From assembly GCA_019637975.1 (NCBI GenBank), contig JAHBUR010000019.1, forward strand, positions 1 to 64,000: a DNA stretch of 64,000 nucleotides, read 5' to 3'. The position numbers were made by a program, and so were the translations under genes. The DNA comes from Bacteroidota bacterium. GTDB taxonomy: Bacteria; Bacteroidota; Ignavibacteria; UBA10030; UBA6906. Shown here one piece after another: positions 35,314 to 44,295 of the stretch (position 1 is the first letter of the stretch; each line of letters begins with the position of its first letter). Under the pieces are notes generated by a model. That model made no database searches. It saw only the letters and a list, made by a program, of their open reading frames with translations, and was not told the origin of the DNA.

Positions 35314-35343
35314 TTGACTTTCCTGAAATCTTTCGTACCTTAC
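35314..35343 (+). promoter_or_regulatory. Predicted promoter of the DksA-type gene
   Basis: TTG (35314-35316), 19 nt, TACCTTAC (35336-35343). Leader about 95 nt, containing a G run (35399-35406). No clear promoter was found for the divergent peroxidase gene. Confidence 0.4.
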
Positions 35344-35442
35344 GTGTGAAGTCCGATCTTTGTATATCATTTCACGGTGCTTCTTTGAGGCGAGGATCCG
35401 GGGGGGTCTTCTAAGAACTATTTGGAAGAAAAGGAGGCGGCA

Positions 35443-35796
35443 ATGAACAAGAGCAAACGGGTAATGCGTCGGGCAATCCTTTCCAAGTTGTTTGAGTCCC
35501 TGGAAGAACAAGGAACCGTCTTCCATCCCCGGGAGTCATTTCTCAATGGCGATCTCTCCATTCATGAAATCGACGCATTGCTTGCCTTCAAGAGCAACGC
35601 GCAACTCGAGGAATTGCGCCACGCCCTCGACCGGTTGGAGAGCGGCACGTATGGTGTTTGCATCAGTTGCAAATCATCCATCAGCCAGGACGTTCTGGAT
35701 GTCGACCCTGCCCAGCGCTTTTGCAGCATCTGTGAGCAGCGTTTACTGGACCCGGTGCATCGGCCCGACTACTTCCACATGACAAGCAGGGTATAA
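35443..35796 (+). CDS. TraR/DksA-type zinc-finger protein
   Basis: 117 residues from the ATG at 35443, 5 nt after AAGGAGG. N-terminal coiled coil (about 1-70, with ALLAFKSNAQLEELRHALDR) and a C4 zinc finger (CISCKSS ... CSICEQ, about residues 75-105), the DksA/TraR layout. Members bind RNA polymerase or act as general regulators such as YocK. The DxxDxA tip motif of E. coli DksA is not evident, so it may not act with ppGpp in the same way. Single gene with its own promoter. Confidence 0.88.
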   Translation: MNKSKRVMRRAILSKLFESLEEQGTVFHPRESFLNGDLSIHEIDALLAFKSNAQLEELRHALDRLESGTYGVCISCKSSISQDVLDVDPAQRFCSICEQRLLDPVHRPDYFHMTSRV

Positions 35797-35853
35797 CGGT
35801 ACTCCCGAAAACGCCTGCCCTCGGAAACGTTCGTTCTCTGACGAGAGTGATTC

Positions 35854-35884
35854 TTGGAATTCTGCGCGTAATCCCCTACCTTTC
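35854..35884 (+). promoter_or_regulatory. Predicted promoter of the carbamoyltransferase gene
   Basis: TTGG (35854-35857), then TACCTTTC (35877-35884); T-to-T distance 23, strong -7 match. Leader about 40 nt. No arginine-repressor-like box is evident. Confidence 0.5.
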
Positions 35885-35929
35885 AACAGATTTCAGCCAC
35901 CTAATACTATTCTTCCAAAGGAATACTGC

Positions 35930-36835
35930 ATGAAGCGCGACCTTGTTTCATTTGCCTCGTGGAATGCGCAAGAACTCTCGGACATGTTCTTGCTCGCTAC
36001 TAAAATCAAGAGCGGCGATCTGCAACATTTCACTCCGTTGGTGCACAAAAGCGCAGCTCTCATCTTCGAGAAACAATCACTCCGAACCCGGGTATCGTTC
36101 GAAGTCGGAATCGCTCAACTCGGGGGACATCCTGTTTTTTTGCAGCAGGAAACCATTGGCATTGCAACCCGTGAATCCGTTCACGATGTGGCATCCGTTC
36201 TTTCACATTATAACGAACTGATCATCGCGCGGACGACAAAGCATCAAACCGTAGTCCAACTTGCTGAAAGCGCCACCGTTCCGGTCATTAATGCCATGAC
36301 GGATCTCGTTCACCCGTGTCAGGTCCTGGCCGACTATTTCACACTCCAGGAGATCGGCAAGAGTTCCGCTTCGACAAAGCTCGTTTTTGTTGGAGATGGG
36401 AACAATGTTGTCAACTCATTGCTTGAACTCGCTGAAAAACTCCCGATCCATCTGGTTATCTCATCGCCAACCGGATATGAGCCGCATCCGAATGTTCTTG
36501 AACAAGCAGAGGCGTCCGGCATCAGCAAGATACAACTGGTGCCCGATCCCTTCGAAGCAGTCAAGGATGCCGACGTCATCTACACCGACGTGTGGCCGAC
36601 AGCGCGCGATTCGGGTCGGCGGCAGATTATTTTCAAGCAACATCAAGTGAACGCGCAATTGTTGAAGAATGCAAAGCCCGATTGTGTTGTGATGCATCGG
36701 CTTCCAGCCAACCGCGGCGAGGAAATTACGCGGGATGTGCTTGACGGTAAGCACTCTATTGTTCTCCAGCAGGCAGAAAACCGGCTGCATATCCAGAAGG
36801 GTGTCATTGCCTATTTGTTGGGGCACCGGCCTTAG
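35930..36835 (+). CDS. argF: Ornithine carbamoyltransferase-like protein, divergent
   Basis: 301 residues, the size of OTCase. Carbamoyl-phosphate site is intact: FEKQSLRTRVSFE (S50-R54), HPCQ (128-131). GDGNNVVNSL at 155-164 matches the linker to the amino-acid domain. However, the usual SMG loop after TDVW is absent (TDVWPTARDSGRR), and the HCLP motif reads H-R-L-P (256-259), replacing the ornithine-contacting Cys by Arg. The fold and carbamoyl transfer are confident; ornithine as acceptor is not. It is a single gene with promoter and terminator, and no other arginine gene is nearby. The gene symbol reflects family only. Confidence 0.8.
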   Translation: MKRDLVSFASWNAQELSDMFLLATKIKSGDLQHFTPLVHKSAALIFEKQSLRTRVSFEVGIAQLGGHPVFLQQETIGIATRESVHDVASVLSHYNELIIARTTKHQTVVQLAESATVPVINAMTDLVHPCQVLADYFTLQEIGKSSASTKLVFVGDGNNVVNSLLELAEKLPIHLVISSPTGYEPHPNVLEQAEASGISKIQLVPDPFEAVKDADVIYTDVWPTARDSGRRQIIFKQHQVNAQLLKNAKPDCVVMHRLPANRGEEITRDVLDGKHSIVLQQAENRLHIQKGVIAYLLGHRP

Positions 36836-36888
36836 GCTTATGTCTTTATTTTGCTCCAATGAACACAATTCTGTACGTTTCAAACACT

Positions 36889-36929
36889 GCCCCGAAGTCA
36901 AAACAAGACGATTTCGGGGCGTTGTTTTT
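36889..36929 (+). terminator. Strong terminator of the carbamoyltransferase gene
   Basis: Stem GCCCCGAA (36889-36896) with TTCGGGGC (36913-36920), extended by flanking AAACA/TGTTT pairs, followed by GTTGTTTTT. Confidence 0.88.
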
Positions 36930-36989
36930 GGCATATTGATTGACCCTTAGGTGATAGAACGGTGATCAATTTCAATTAGTGAGGCGAGC

Positions 36990-38312
36990 ATGAAAACGAC
37001 GTTGTTAGTCCTGGGATGTTTTCTCGGATTGAATATGCTTTCATCGGCAACAGCTTCAGCGCATCCGCGTCCACAAGGGGGAGCAACGTTCAGAGTCTTC
37101 TACGACGGCCTTGCTCCTCACGGAGAGTGGATATCTATCAGCGGCGGAGTGTACGGTTGGCGTCCTTTGCGAATTGAGTCGGGCTGGCGTCCCTACACAG
37201 TGGGTCGTTGGTGGTGGACAAATGATGGGTGGTATTGGATGAGTGACGAACCGTGGGGTTGGGCAGTGTACCACTACGGACGCTGGCATTTTGACGACTA
37301 TTATGGCTGGGTTTGGATTCCTGGGTACGATTGGGCCCCGGCATGGGTTGAATGGCGCTACGGACCCGACTACATCGGGTGGGCTCCGCTCAGTCCGTAT
37401 GCAGTGTTCAGTGTGAGTTGGGGAATTCATTATCGTACGCGCTGGTATACACCGGTACACTGGTGGTCGTTTGTCGGCTGCGGCTACATGACATCGCCCA
37501 ACGTGCATCGGCACATCTACCGTCATGAAAACAATACGCGCTATATCGGCGTTACCCGGACAGGCGGCAGTGTGCGACACAGCGGCGGACGCATTGTAAC
37601 CCGCGGACCGGAGCGTGAATTTGTCGAGCGCAGAGGCAATGTACGCATTGAACCTGTCGGACTACGCGATGTTGATGACCGTCCGGTAGAGCGCTTCTCA
37701 CAAGATGGAAACCGCGGACAAATAGAAATCTACCGGCCGCGCATACAGGAGCGGAGCGCTGACAACGCAATTGAACGGCCGGAACGCGTTCGTGAAGAAG
37801 CAGGTCGTTCTTTGGATATTGATACGCGAAAGATTGATACACGTTCCCGTGAAGTGGCACGCGATGAGGGGAGAGACCTGAAGCGAATTGACGAATTCAG
37901 AACGCGCAACGAATCGGGAAGAAGTCTTGAACGGCAACCGGATGCCGGCCGTCGCAGGGATGACGGCATGTTAAAGGGCCCTGTTGATGACGCAACACGC
38001 AGCCGTGAAGGAAGAAGCAGGGAACAGAGCGGGCAGGAGTCACCGAAGCGCGATGACGGTCGAACGTATGATCGACCATCCGGAAAAGGCGGGGAGGGGC
38101 GGGAACGCCAGCCCGAGGTTCGTCCGTCACAGCGCCCCGACCGGGAACAACAGCCGCGCAGCGATCCCCGACGTGAAAACTCAGTCGAACGTTCACGGGG
38201 TGGCGAAGTCCGGTCGGCGGCGCCCGAACGACGGGTCGAAACGCCCCGCAGTGATTCACCCCGCCGGCAAGACAGTGGCGGGCGAAGCGACAGCGGAAGA
38301 AGGGGAAGGTAG
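36990..38312 (+). CDS. Exported Trp/Tyr-rich DUF6600-type protein with long Arg-rich tail
   Basis: 440 residues. Signal peptide about 1-24 (LVLGCFLGLNMLSSATASA). Residues 30-165 are extremely rich in Trp, Tyr and Gly (repeats such as GRWWWTNDGWYW, WGWAVYHYGRWHF, YYGWVWIPGYDWAPAWV), matching the DUF6600/YXWGXW-like pattern. From about 190 onward the chain is low complexity, dominated by Arg, Asp, Glu, Ser and Gly. Probably an envelope or surface protein; function unknown. GAGG precedes the ATG. Flanked by terminators on both sides, so monocistronic. Confidence 0.85.
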   Translation: MKTTLLVLGCFLGLNMLSSATASAHPRPQGGATFRVFYDGLAPHGEWISISGGVYGWRPLRIESGWRPYTVGRWWWTNDGWYWMSDEPWGWAVYHYGRWHFDDYYGWVWIPGYDWAPAWVEWRYGPDYIGWAPLSPYAVFSVSWGIHYRTRWYTPVHWWSFVGCGYMTSPNVHRHIYRHENNTRYIGVTRTGGSVRHSGGRIVTRGPEREFVERRGNVRIEPVGLRDVDDRPVERFSQDGNRGQIEIYRPRIQERSADNAIERPERVREEAGRSLDIDTRKIDTRSREVARDEGRDLKRIDEFRTRNESGRSLERQPDAGRRRDDGMLKGPVDDATRSREGRSREQSGQESPKRDDGRTYDRPSGKGGEGRERQPEVRPSQRPDREQQPRSDPRRENSVERSRGGEVRSAAPERRVETPRSDSPRRQDSGGRSDSGRRGR

Positions 38313-38335
38313 TACGGACATCTCACCGGAATCAC

Positions 38336-38370
38336 AAACGGCTGCCGGTCTATCGGCGGCCGTTTTCTTT
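38336..38370 (+). terminator. Terminator between convergent DUF6600 and PLP-enzyme genes
   Basis: Stem AAACGGCTGCCG / CGGCGGCCGTTT (12 bp, one G-U) with loop GTCTAT, followed by TCTTTTT. The A-rich left arm lets it act on both strands. Confidence 0.85.
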
Positions 38371-38383
38371 TTGACACGTCTCT

Positions 38384-39601
38384 TTACCGTAACGCTTGGG
38401 CAAAATCCGATTTCAAATCTTCAAGACCTTCAACGCCAACGGAAATGCGAATCATACCCGGGGTGACTCCATGATGGCGCAACTCGTCATTCGTCATGTT
38501 GATGTGGGATGAATACACCGGTATGCTTACGAGTGTTTCCACTCCTCCCAGGGACATGGCATTCACCGCAACGCGCAACGAATCGCACACACGAACTGCT
38601 TTCTTCACGCCGCCTTTCACTTCTATCGTGACCATTCCACCGTAGCCCTTTCCTCCCGCATCAACCATCTGTCGTTTCGCAATCTTGTGTTGAGGGTGGG
38701 AGGAAAGGCCGGGATACAGCACGCGGTTGACGTTCGGGTGTTTTTCGAGAAATCTCGCAAGGCCCATCGCGTTTTCATTTTGACGCTCCACCCGCAACTC
38801 GAACGTCTTCAGGCTTCGATACAGCAAATACGACATGAAGGGATCTGCACTGCCGCCGTAGTATTTCAGTTGGGTGTGAACCCCTTTGACAAACTCCTTC
38901 GAGCCCGCAACAACTCCCGCAAGCAGGTCGCTGTGCCCGCCGAGGTATTTCGTGCCGCTTTCAACGATCACATCTACCCCAACTGCAAAAGGATTCTGGT
39001 TGACACAAGAAGCAAACGTGTTGTCAACCATCGTGACGATCTTTCGGACAAATTTCCGCTCGGCTCGTTGTGTTGCCGCTACCAGTGTTTTGATATCGAC
39101 AACATTCAATGTCGGGTTTGTCGGTGTTTCGCAATAGATGAGTCGAGTTCTCGGCGATGCGAGATCTATCAGAGACTCCGGCCGTTCGGGGTTCATGTAC
39201 TTGACTTCCACACCGTGTCGGGGGAGAATATCCCTGAAGAAACGGTACGTTCCTCCATACAGCGCCGGCGTGCTGATAATCTCATCGCCCGTTTTCACAA
39301 CAGAAAGCACAGCCGAAGTAATCGCAGCCATTCCGGAGGCAAGCAGCAATGCTTTTTCCGCATTCATCATCAACGCAAGACGTTCTTCCACCTCCGCAGT
39401 TGTCGGATTGTGGTAGCGCGTATACACCATTACGTTCGGATCGCCTTGGGCGTACCGAACCGCATTATCCGAGCTCTCAAATCGGTACGTCGAGGTCTGA
39501 TAGATTGGAGTGGACACTGGCCCTTTGTATGCGTACAGCTTTGAGCCATGAATAGCCCTTGTGGCAAGTGAGATGGCGGACGGAGATGTTTTCTTCTTCA
39601 T
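38384..39601 (-). CDS. Cys/Met metabolism PLP-dependent enzyme (cystathionine gamma-synthase/lyase or methionine gamma-lyase type)
   Basis: 405 residues. PLP fold type I signatures: VYTRYHNPTTAEVEERLAL (substrate/phosphate site from the partner chain), LLLASGMAAITSAVLS, CETPTNPTLNVVDI, TMVDNTFAS and the PLP-lysine site VESGTKYLGGHSDLLAG. The closing VSVGVEGLEDLKSDFAQAL is standard. It could make or cleave cystathionine or split methionine; residues that separate these activities cannot be weighed safely by eye. Co-directional with panE (24 bases) and rqcH upstream. Confidence 0.94.
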   Translation of the reverse strand: MKKKTSPSAISLATRAIHGSKLYAYKGPVSTPIYQTSTYRFESSDNAVRYAQGDPNVMVYTRYHNPTTAEVEERLALMMNAEKALLLASGMAAITSAVLSVVKTGDEIISTPALYGGTYRFFRDILPRHGVEVKYMNPERPESLIDLASPRTRLIYCETPTNPTLNVVDIKTLVAATQRAERKFVRKIVTMVDNTFASCVNQNPFAVGVDVIVESGTKYLGGHSDLLAGVVAGSKEFVKGVHTQLKYYGGSADPFMSYLLYRSLKTFELRVERQNENAMGLARFLEKHPNVNRVLYPGLSSHPQHKIAKRQMVDAGGKGYGGMVTIEVKGGVKKAVRVCDSLRVAVNAMSLGGVETLVSIPVYSSHINMTNDELRHHGVTPGMIRISVGVEGLEDLKSDFAQALR

Positions 39602-39625
39602 CTGATGCCTTTCAAAACAAGCGTT

Positions 39626-40573
39626 CTATTGTGATAAAGGGGAGTTGACATGTTTAAGATGACACGGCAATAGCGCGGAATAGATTGCGCGGTGAACAGG
39701 CGTCTCGATGCCCAATTCACCGCCGTATCGGACAATCGTCCCGGAAAAGGCCTCAATTTCCAACCGCCGGTTGTTAATGAGATCATGATAGAGAGAGGAG
39801 CGGGAGCTGTTGTCATAGTGCTTGAGAATCTCAAAAATCTTGCTGACATATTCCGGCGGAAGATGGATACCTTTTGCCCGCGCAATGGTATCGGTTTCGC
39901 GCATAGCATCGGCCAGCATTTCTTTTGATGCATCAACAGCGAGAATCTCACCGAGCGTCAGCCTGGTCAGGGCGGTCATTCCGCCTACTGCGGCAATGAA
40001 CACGTACTTCTTCCAGAGTTCGGAGAGAATGTCATCCGACTGGGTTGCGTTGATTTCCGCCTTCTTCATTGTGTCAAGAATCTGGCTTGCCTTGCGTGTT
40101 GTTGATTCGCTTTGCCTTTCCAACTCGCCGAAAAGGATCTTTGTCGGACCGACGGTATGCGTTACGACTCCGGGCGATGTGATCGTAGAGTAGATATACG
40201 AAACACCCCCGAAAACAACCCCGTGCGGAACAATCCGTTGAATCTTCTCTTCGTTGTCAACCCCGTTTTGCAGACTCACAATGATTGTTGATTCGGAAAC
40301 CAGCGGCGCAATTTGAGTCGCTGCCGACTCTGTATCATATGACTTCACACAGAAGAGAACGACATCAACAAGGCCAATATCGTCAGGGCTCCCGGTCATT
40401 TTTCCGGGTGGAACAATCCAATCTCCCTCGAACGATCTGATGAGAAGTCCGTTGTTACGCATTGCTTCGAGATGTTTTCCGCGGGCCATGAACCACACGT
40501 CTTCGCCGTTCTTCGCAAGCTTCCCGCCAAAATACCCGCCGACTCCGCCGGTACCGATAACTGCAAATTTCAT
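39626..40573 (-). CDS. panE: 2-dehydropantoate 2-reductase (ketopantoate reductase)
   Basis: 315 residues. N-terminal Rossmann motif FAVIGTGGVGGYFGGKLAKNG, then VLFCVKSYDTESAA, VSLQNGVDNEEKI, and the catalytic Lys region ELWKKYVFIAAVGGMTALTR. C-terminal NRRLEIEAFSGTIVRYGGELGIETPVHRA is the family signature. It reduces ketopantoate with NADPH in pantothenate synthesis. coaBC at 44.3 kb lies in the same broad pathway but in another operon. Confident on family; related reductases can use other 2-keto acids. Confidence 0.92.
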   Translation of the reverse strand: MKFAVIGTGGVGGYFGGKLAKNGEDVWFMARGKHLEAMRNNGLLIRSFEGDWIVPPGKMTGSPDDIGLVDVVLFCVKSYDTESAATQIAPLVSESTIIVSLQNGVDNEEKIQRIVPHGVVFGGVSYIYSTITSPGVVTHTVGPTKILFGELERQSESTTRKASQILDTMKKAEINATQSDDILSELWKKYVFIAAVGGMTALTRLTLGEILAVDASKEMLADAMRETDTIARAKGIHLPPEYVSKIFEILKHYDNSSRSSLYHDLINNRRLEIEAFSGTIVRYGGELGIETPVHRAIYSALLPCHLKHVNSPLSQ

Positions 40574-40594
40574 TGTTCTGATAGTTCTGAATTG

Positions 40595-42259
40595 TTATCG
40601 ATGTTTCTCCGGCGGCAATGCCGGCTCGGCAAAGATGACCTTCTCCCGTTCCACGGTTACTGAACCCGGTGCCGCGCCTTTGGGTTTGCGAACGTATTTC
40701 TTTTCGGCCATCGCAACAGGCACCATCTTCGCATTCTTCATCTTGCTGTAATATGCCGCTATGCCCGCAGCTTGTTCTTTCGCTTTCTTGCCCGGCTCGC
40801 CTTTTCCCGATTGCACCTTCAACACAACATGTGAACCGGCCGCGCCTCGGGCGTGGAACCAGAGGTCATCGGGCTTCGCATACTTGAGCGTAAGCTGGTC
40901 GTTGTTCTTGCTGCTTTTTCCGGCCCAAACCTCAAAGCCGCCATCGACGGTGAAGATTCTGAAAGGAAGCTGCTCGCGTTCCTCGCTCTTCCCGCCAATC
41001 CCGAAGTGTTCCAATTCGCTTGTGTATTCAGACATGAACTGTTTTAGATCCTCCTTCGTTTGCACAGGCTCGATTGCGGCCAGCAGTTCTTCGCCGGGAG
41101 CTATTGTAGTTTGAAGTTCTGTCAATCGTTTCAAGGCGGCTTGCCGTGCTGTGCGTGAACGCTTTGCCTTCTCAAAGTACCGTTGCGCATTCTGAACCGG
41201 ACTCATATTCTTTGAAAGCGGAATGAGGATCTCATCGTTTTCGTCCTTCACCAAATAGCCGGGTTCACCTTTGTTGATGTCCGCCAGATGCAGCATCAAT
41301 AATTCACCTGCCCGTTGATACTCGTCTGCACGAGCATTTGTTTTCAGGTCGGCTTCGACGGCGTCCACTGTGCGGCGGGCCTTTGCAAGCTTCTGGTTCA
41401 GCTTTCCAATGATGCTTCGTTTTTGTTCATCAACGGATTCACGCGAGCGGAGACGGGAGACATAGAACCGAATCGCTTCATGAACATCATCAAACAGCTC
41501 TTCCTTCGTGCCGATCAGATGCAAAAGAGGAATGATGGAAAACGCTGCCGGAGTGCCCGCCTTCACTCCTTCAGTATACAAATACACACGGGCTTTGGGG
41601 CGCGAGAGATCGTTCAGCACGGCGCCGAGTGCACCCTGAATAGCGTGCGTGTGCATCTGCTTGATACTCATCGCCCCGACATTGTACGGCACATTTGCCC
41701 GATGCAGCACTTCTCTGATCACCGTGGAGCCGAGAGTCGGGAACTCTTCTTTCATTACTGTTGCCACTGTTGCTAACTGCGGAGTCTGGAGCCGTGCAAG
41801 GAACGCATCCATGTCGTACAGAAGTTCGCCGCTTCTGTATTCGGCTCTTTTCCCCTTCAGCTCTTTTGCGTCTCTGAACGCATCAACAATAGTCTCGTTC
41901 TCATCTACCAAAACCACATTCGCTTTCGCACCGAAAAACCTCGCGTCAATCCGCTTGCCGGAGTCGAGGATGAACATGACCACACGATCCACCGGATGGA
42001 TCTGGACGCTTTTTATCGTTTGACCAACACACGCAGTCAGTACATCCGCCGAGTTCAACCGGGCTCGGGCAAACTGCGGACGGAGATAGAGAGTGTTGAG
42101 AATTCTGTCACAAGAAAGAATGAGGACGGGTTCGGTGTGGCTCAGTCGGAGCACAAGTTGGTCTCTTTCTTGCGAGAAGGACTCAACAATGGCGTTCCCG
42201 CATACATGCTGTTCTAATGTTGATACGACGTATGATAATGTGTGATAATTAGTTAGCAT
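40595..42259 (-). CDS. rqcH: NFACT-family ribosome quality-control protein RqcH (Rqc2 homologue)
   Basis: 554 residues from ATG at 42259 (MLTNYHTLSYVVSTLEQ); an upstream TTG extension looks spurious. Order: NFACT-N (about 1-200), helical hairpin and coiled coil (about 250-430, VDEQKRSIIGKLNQKLAKA, then RTARQAALKRLTELQ), and NFACT-R (about 450-550, with KPDDLWFHARGAAGSHVVLK). RqcH binds stalled 50S-peptidyl-tRNA and recruits tRNA-Ala to add C-terminal Ala tails. Older annotations call it a fibronectin-binding protein. Upstream of panE by 21 bases; divergent from yicC. Confidence 0.92.
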   Translation of the reverse strand: MLTNYHTLSYVVSTLEQHVCGNAIVESFSQERDQLVLRLSHTEPVLILSCDRILNTLYLRPQFARARLNSADVLTACVGQTIKSVQIHPVDRVVMFILDSGKRIDARFFGAKANVVLVDENETIVDAFRDAKELKGKRAEYRSGELLYDMDAFLARLQTPQLATVATVMKEEFPTLGSTVIREVLHRANVPYNVGAMSIKQMHTHAIQGALGAVLNDLSRPKARVYLYTEGVKAGTPAAFSIIPLLHLIGTKEELFDDVHEAIRFYVSRLRSRESVDEQKRSIIGKLNQKLAKARRTVDAVEADLKTNARADEYQRAGELLMLHLADINKGEPGYLVKDENDEILIPLSKNMSPVQNAQRYFEKAKRSRTARQAALKRLTELQTTIAPGEELLAAIEPVQTKEDLKQFMSEYTSELEHFGIGGKSEEREQLPFRIFTVDGGFEVWAGKSSKNNDQLTLKYAKPDDLWFHARGAAGSHVVLKVQSGKGEPGKKAKEQAAGIAAYYSKMKNAKMVPVAMAEKKYVRKPKGAAPGSVTVEREKVIFAEPALPPEKHR

Positions 42260-42316
42260 GATGTTATCAACAATATAGTCAAAAACGGCGGATTTGCCCA
42301 CCATTTGCGGATTCCG

Positions 42317-42336
42317 TGTTGATAACCTGTGGATTT
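42317..42336. promoter_or_regulatory. DnaA-box-like pair upstream of yicC/rqcH
   Basis: TGTTGATAAC is followed directly by CTGTGGATTT; both are within one or two bases of DnaA-box forms (TGTGGATAA). A further GTTATCAACA lies near 42263-42272. Binding is not proven and the AT-rich divergent region favours chance matches. Confidence 0.3.
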
Positions 42337-42386
42337 TGCCCCGCCAAATTGCGTTGGTGACCGCAAAAATGGCACTGAAGTTTTGA

Positions 42387-42417
42387 TTGCAGACGGTTCG
42401 ATTTTTCCGTAATTTTT
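42387..42417 (+). promoter_or_regulatory. Predicted promoter of yicC-gmk-rpoZ-coaBC
   Basis: TTG (42387-42389), 20 nt, TAATTTTT (42410-42417). Leader about 22 nt, containing the AGAGG ribosome-binding site. Confidence 0.5.
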
Positions 42418-42445
42418 GAGTCCTGAATCATTTCAAGAGGTGTTC

Positions 42446-43324
42446 ATGATAGCCAGCATGACCGGCTACGGCAGGGGTGAAGCCGCCGCAAAGGGCATCA
42501 CCGTTGCCGTGGAGCTGAGAAGTGTCAACAGCCGGTTTTTGGAAGTCTCAACCCGCTTACCGAGATCGCTCTCCAACCGGGAGAATGAAATCAAGGAGAT
42601 TATCCGCAAGAAAATTTCTCGCGGCAAAATCAACATGCTTGCTGTAGTCGAGCACGAGAACGACGGTGATATTCCTGTGCGTGTGAATGTCTCGGCCGCA
42701 AAGGGATACTACAAACTGCTGAACACTATGCGCAAAGCGGTGAAGATCCGCGAAAGCGTCAAGTTGGAACACTTGTTGCAGTTTTCTGAAGTTCTTGAGC
42801 CTCTCGAAATCGAAAATACCGACGACAAGGAGTGGGCCTTGGTTTCGAAGGCTCTTGAACAAGCCATTGACAGCCTGTTGATGATGAAACGCAATGAAGG
42901 GGCCGAGTTGGGCAAGGATTTCCGCCATCGCATCGGCATTCTGGAAGAGAAGCTGACACAAATTGAGAAGATATCGGTTCAGCAGATTCCGAACGAACGC
43001 ATCCGGCTGCGCGAGCGCATTCAGATGCTTCTCGAGAAAGAGACGATCGACGAAGGACGATTGGAGATGGAACTTGCCATGATGGCAGACCGGCTGGACG
43101 TAACAGAAGAATGTGTCCGCTTCCGGAGCCACAACAAGTTCTTTCTCGAAGCGCTCGCCAACGATGAAGCCGCCGGGCGAAAGTTGAATTTCCTGATTCA
43201 GGAAATGAACCGCGAAGCAAATACCATCGGTTCGAAATCGAGTGCGGCAGAAATTGCACATCTCGTCGTAAATATCAAGGAAGAAATCGAACGTATCCGC
43301 GAGCAGTTGCAGAATATCGAATAA
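42446..43324 (+). CDS. yicC: YicC/YloC-family endoribonuclease
   Basis: 292 residues from ATG at 42446, after AGAGG; the frame is open upstream but that part is not coding-like. Opens with the family signature MTGYGRGEA, then ELRSVNSRFLEVSTRLPRSL, and ends with DUF1732 (SHNKFFLEALANDEAAGRKLNFLIQEMNREANTIGSK). YicC is an endoribonuclease tied to RNA turnover and stationary-phase survival in E. coli. The yicC-gmk-rpoZ-coaBC order is conserved in many bacteria. gmk starts 2 bases after its stop. Confidence 0.95.
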   Translation: MIASMTGYGRGEAAAKGITVAVELRSVNSRFLEVSTRLPRSLSNRENEIKEIIRKKISRGKINMLAVVEHENDGDIPVRVNVSAAKGYYKLLNTMRKAVKIRESVKLEHLLQFSEVLEPLEIENTDDKEWALVSKALEQAIDSLLMMKRNEGAELGKDFRHRIGILEEKLTQIEKISVQQIPNERIRLRERIQMLLEKETIDEGRLEMELAMMADRLDVTEECVRFRSHNKFFLEALANDEAAGRKLNFLIQEMNREANTIGSKSSAAEIAHLVVNIKEEIERIREQLQNIE

Positions 43325-43326
43325 CC

Positions 43327-43908
43327 ATGCAGCGCGGAAAACTCATTGTCATATCGGCTCCGAGCGGTTCGGGAAAGACGACTATCGCAAAAGAAATCAT
43401 GCGCCTCAACCCGTCGCTCGGCTTCTCCGTTTCAGCAACAACGCGGCAAAAACGGGACGGGGAGACGGACGGAAAAGACTATTTCTTCCTTTCGGAAGAA
43501 GAATTCACGCGGCGCATCAACAGCGGCGAATTTGTTGAATGGGAAGAAGTCTATCCGGGAAAGCTGTACGGAACCCTGAAGAGTGAAGTCGAACGCTTGC
43601 TGGCGGCAGGGCAGGATCTCCTCTTCGATGTGGATGTAAAAGGCGGACTTTCCATTCACCAACAATATCCCGAAGCGTGTTTGATTTTCATCAGACCGCC
43701 GAGTTTCGATAAGCTGAAGGAACGGCTTGCTGGCCGAAAGACGGAAAGCGATGAGACCATTTTGCGACGGCTTGAACGCGCGCCGTTGGAACTTGAACTC
43801 GGCAAGCAGTATGAGTATCAGGTTGTGAACGATGTGCTGCAGACAGCCATCGATGATGTACAGAAGATTGTCACTGAACATTTACACACCAAAGAAGGAG
43901 TATCGTAA
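43327..43908 (+). CDS. gmk: Guanylate kinase
   Basis: 193 residues. P-loop SAPSGSGKTTIAKEI, GMP-binding SVSATTRQKRDGETDGKDY and FLSEEEF, then GEFVEWEEVYPGKLYGTLKS and DVDVKGGLSIHQQYPEA. It makes GDP from GMP and ATP. Its TAA overlaps the rpoZ ATG by one base, so translation is probably coupled. Typical length and all key motifs present. Confidence 0.97.
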   Translation: MQRGKLIVISAPSGSGKTTIAKEIMRLNPSLGFSVSATTRQKRDGETDGKDYFFLSEEEFTRRINSGEFVEWEEVYPGKLYGTLKSEVERLLAAGQDLLFDVDVKGGLSIHQQYPEACLIFIRPPSFDKLKERLAGRKTESDETILRRLERAPLELELGKQYEYQVVNDVLQTAIDDVQKIVTEHLHTKEGVS

Positions 43909-44258
43909 TGCCAATCAAACCGGTTGACATTGAAGAGCTGACCTCGAAAGCGAAGAACGTGCACGAGGCAATCGTTGCCATGTCGAAACGTGCGCGACAG
44001 ATCAACGAGGAAACGAAGATCGAATTCAACCAGCGTATCGAAATGTTCGCCCCGAAAACCGAGTCCGAGAACGAGGAGAACGACATCAATCCCGACCAGC
44101 TCAAAGTGAGTCTTGAATTCGAAAAGCGCCCGAAACCAACAGACACGGCGTTGGATGAACTTCTTCACGAAAAACTCCAATGGCGCTACAAAGAGCCCGA
44201 GGAAGTCAAAAAAGTGGAAAAGGAAGAGGATGTTGCCGATACATCTGAAGATGAGTAG
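43908..44258 (+). CDS. rpoZ: DNA-directed RNA polymerase omega subunit
   Basis: 116 residues. The N-terminal half fits the Rpb6/omega family in its Bacteroidota form: IKPVDIEELTSKAKNVHEAI, AMSKRARQINEETKIEF. The second half is charged and acidic, ending in a Glu/Asp-rich tail, longer than E. coli omega. Assignment rests on these motifs and on its place directly after gmk, as in many genomes. Omega helps fold and keep beta-prime in the enzyme and is part of the ppGpp site in proteobacteria. Confidence 0.85.
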   Translation: MPIKPVDIEELTSKAKNVHEAIVAMSKRARQINEETKIEFNQRIEMFAPKTESENEENDINPDQLKVSLEFEKRPKPTDTALDELLHEKLQWRYKEPEEVKKVEKEEDVADTSEDE

Positions 44259-44295
44259 CTTCCCGGTATGTGAAATCGTGATCCCGTCGCTATAA

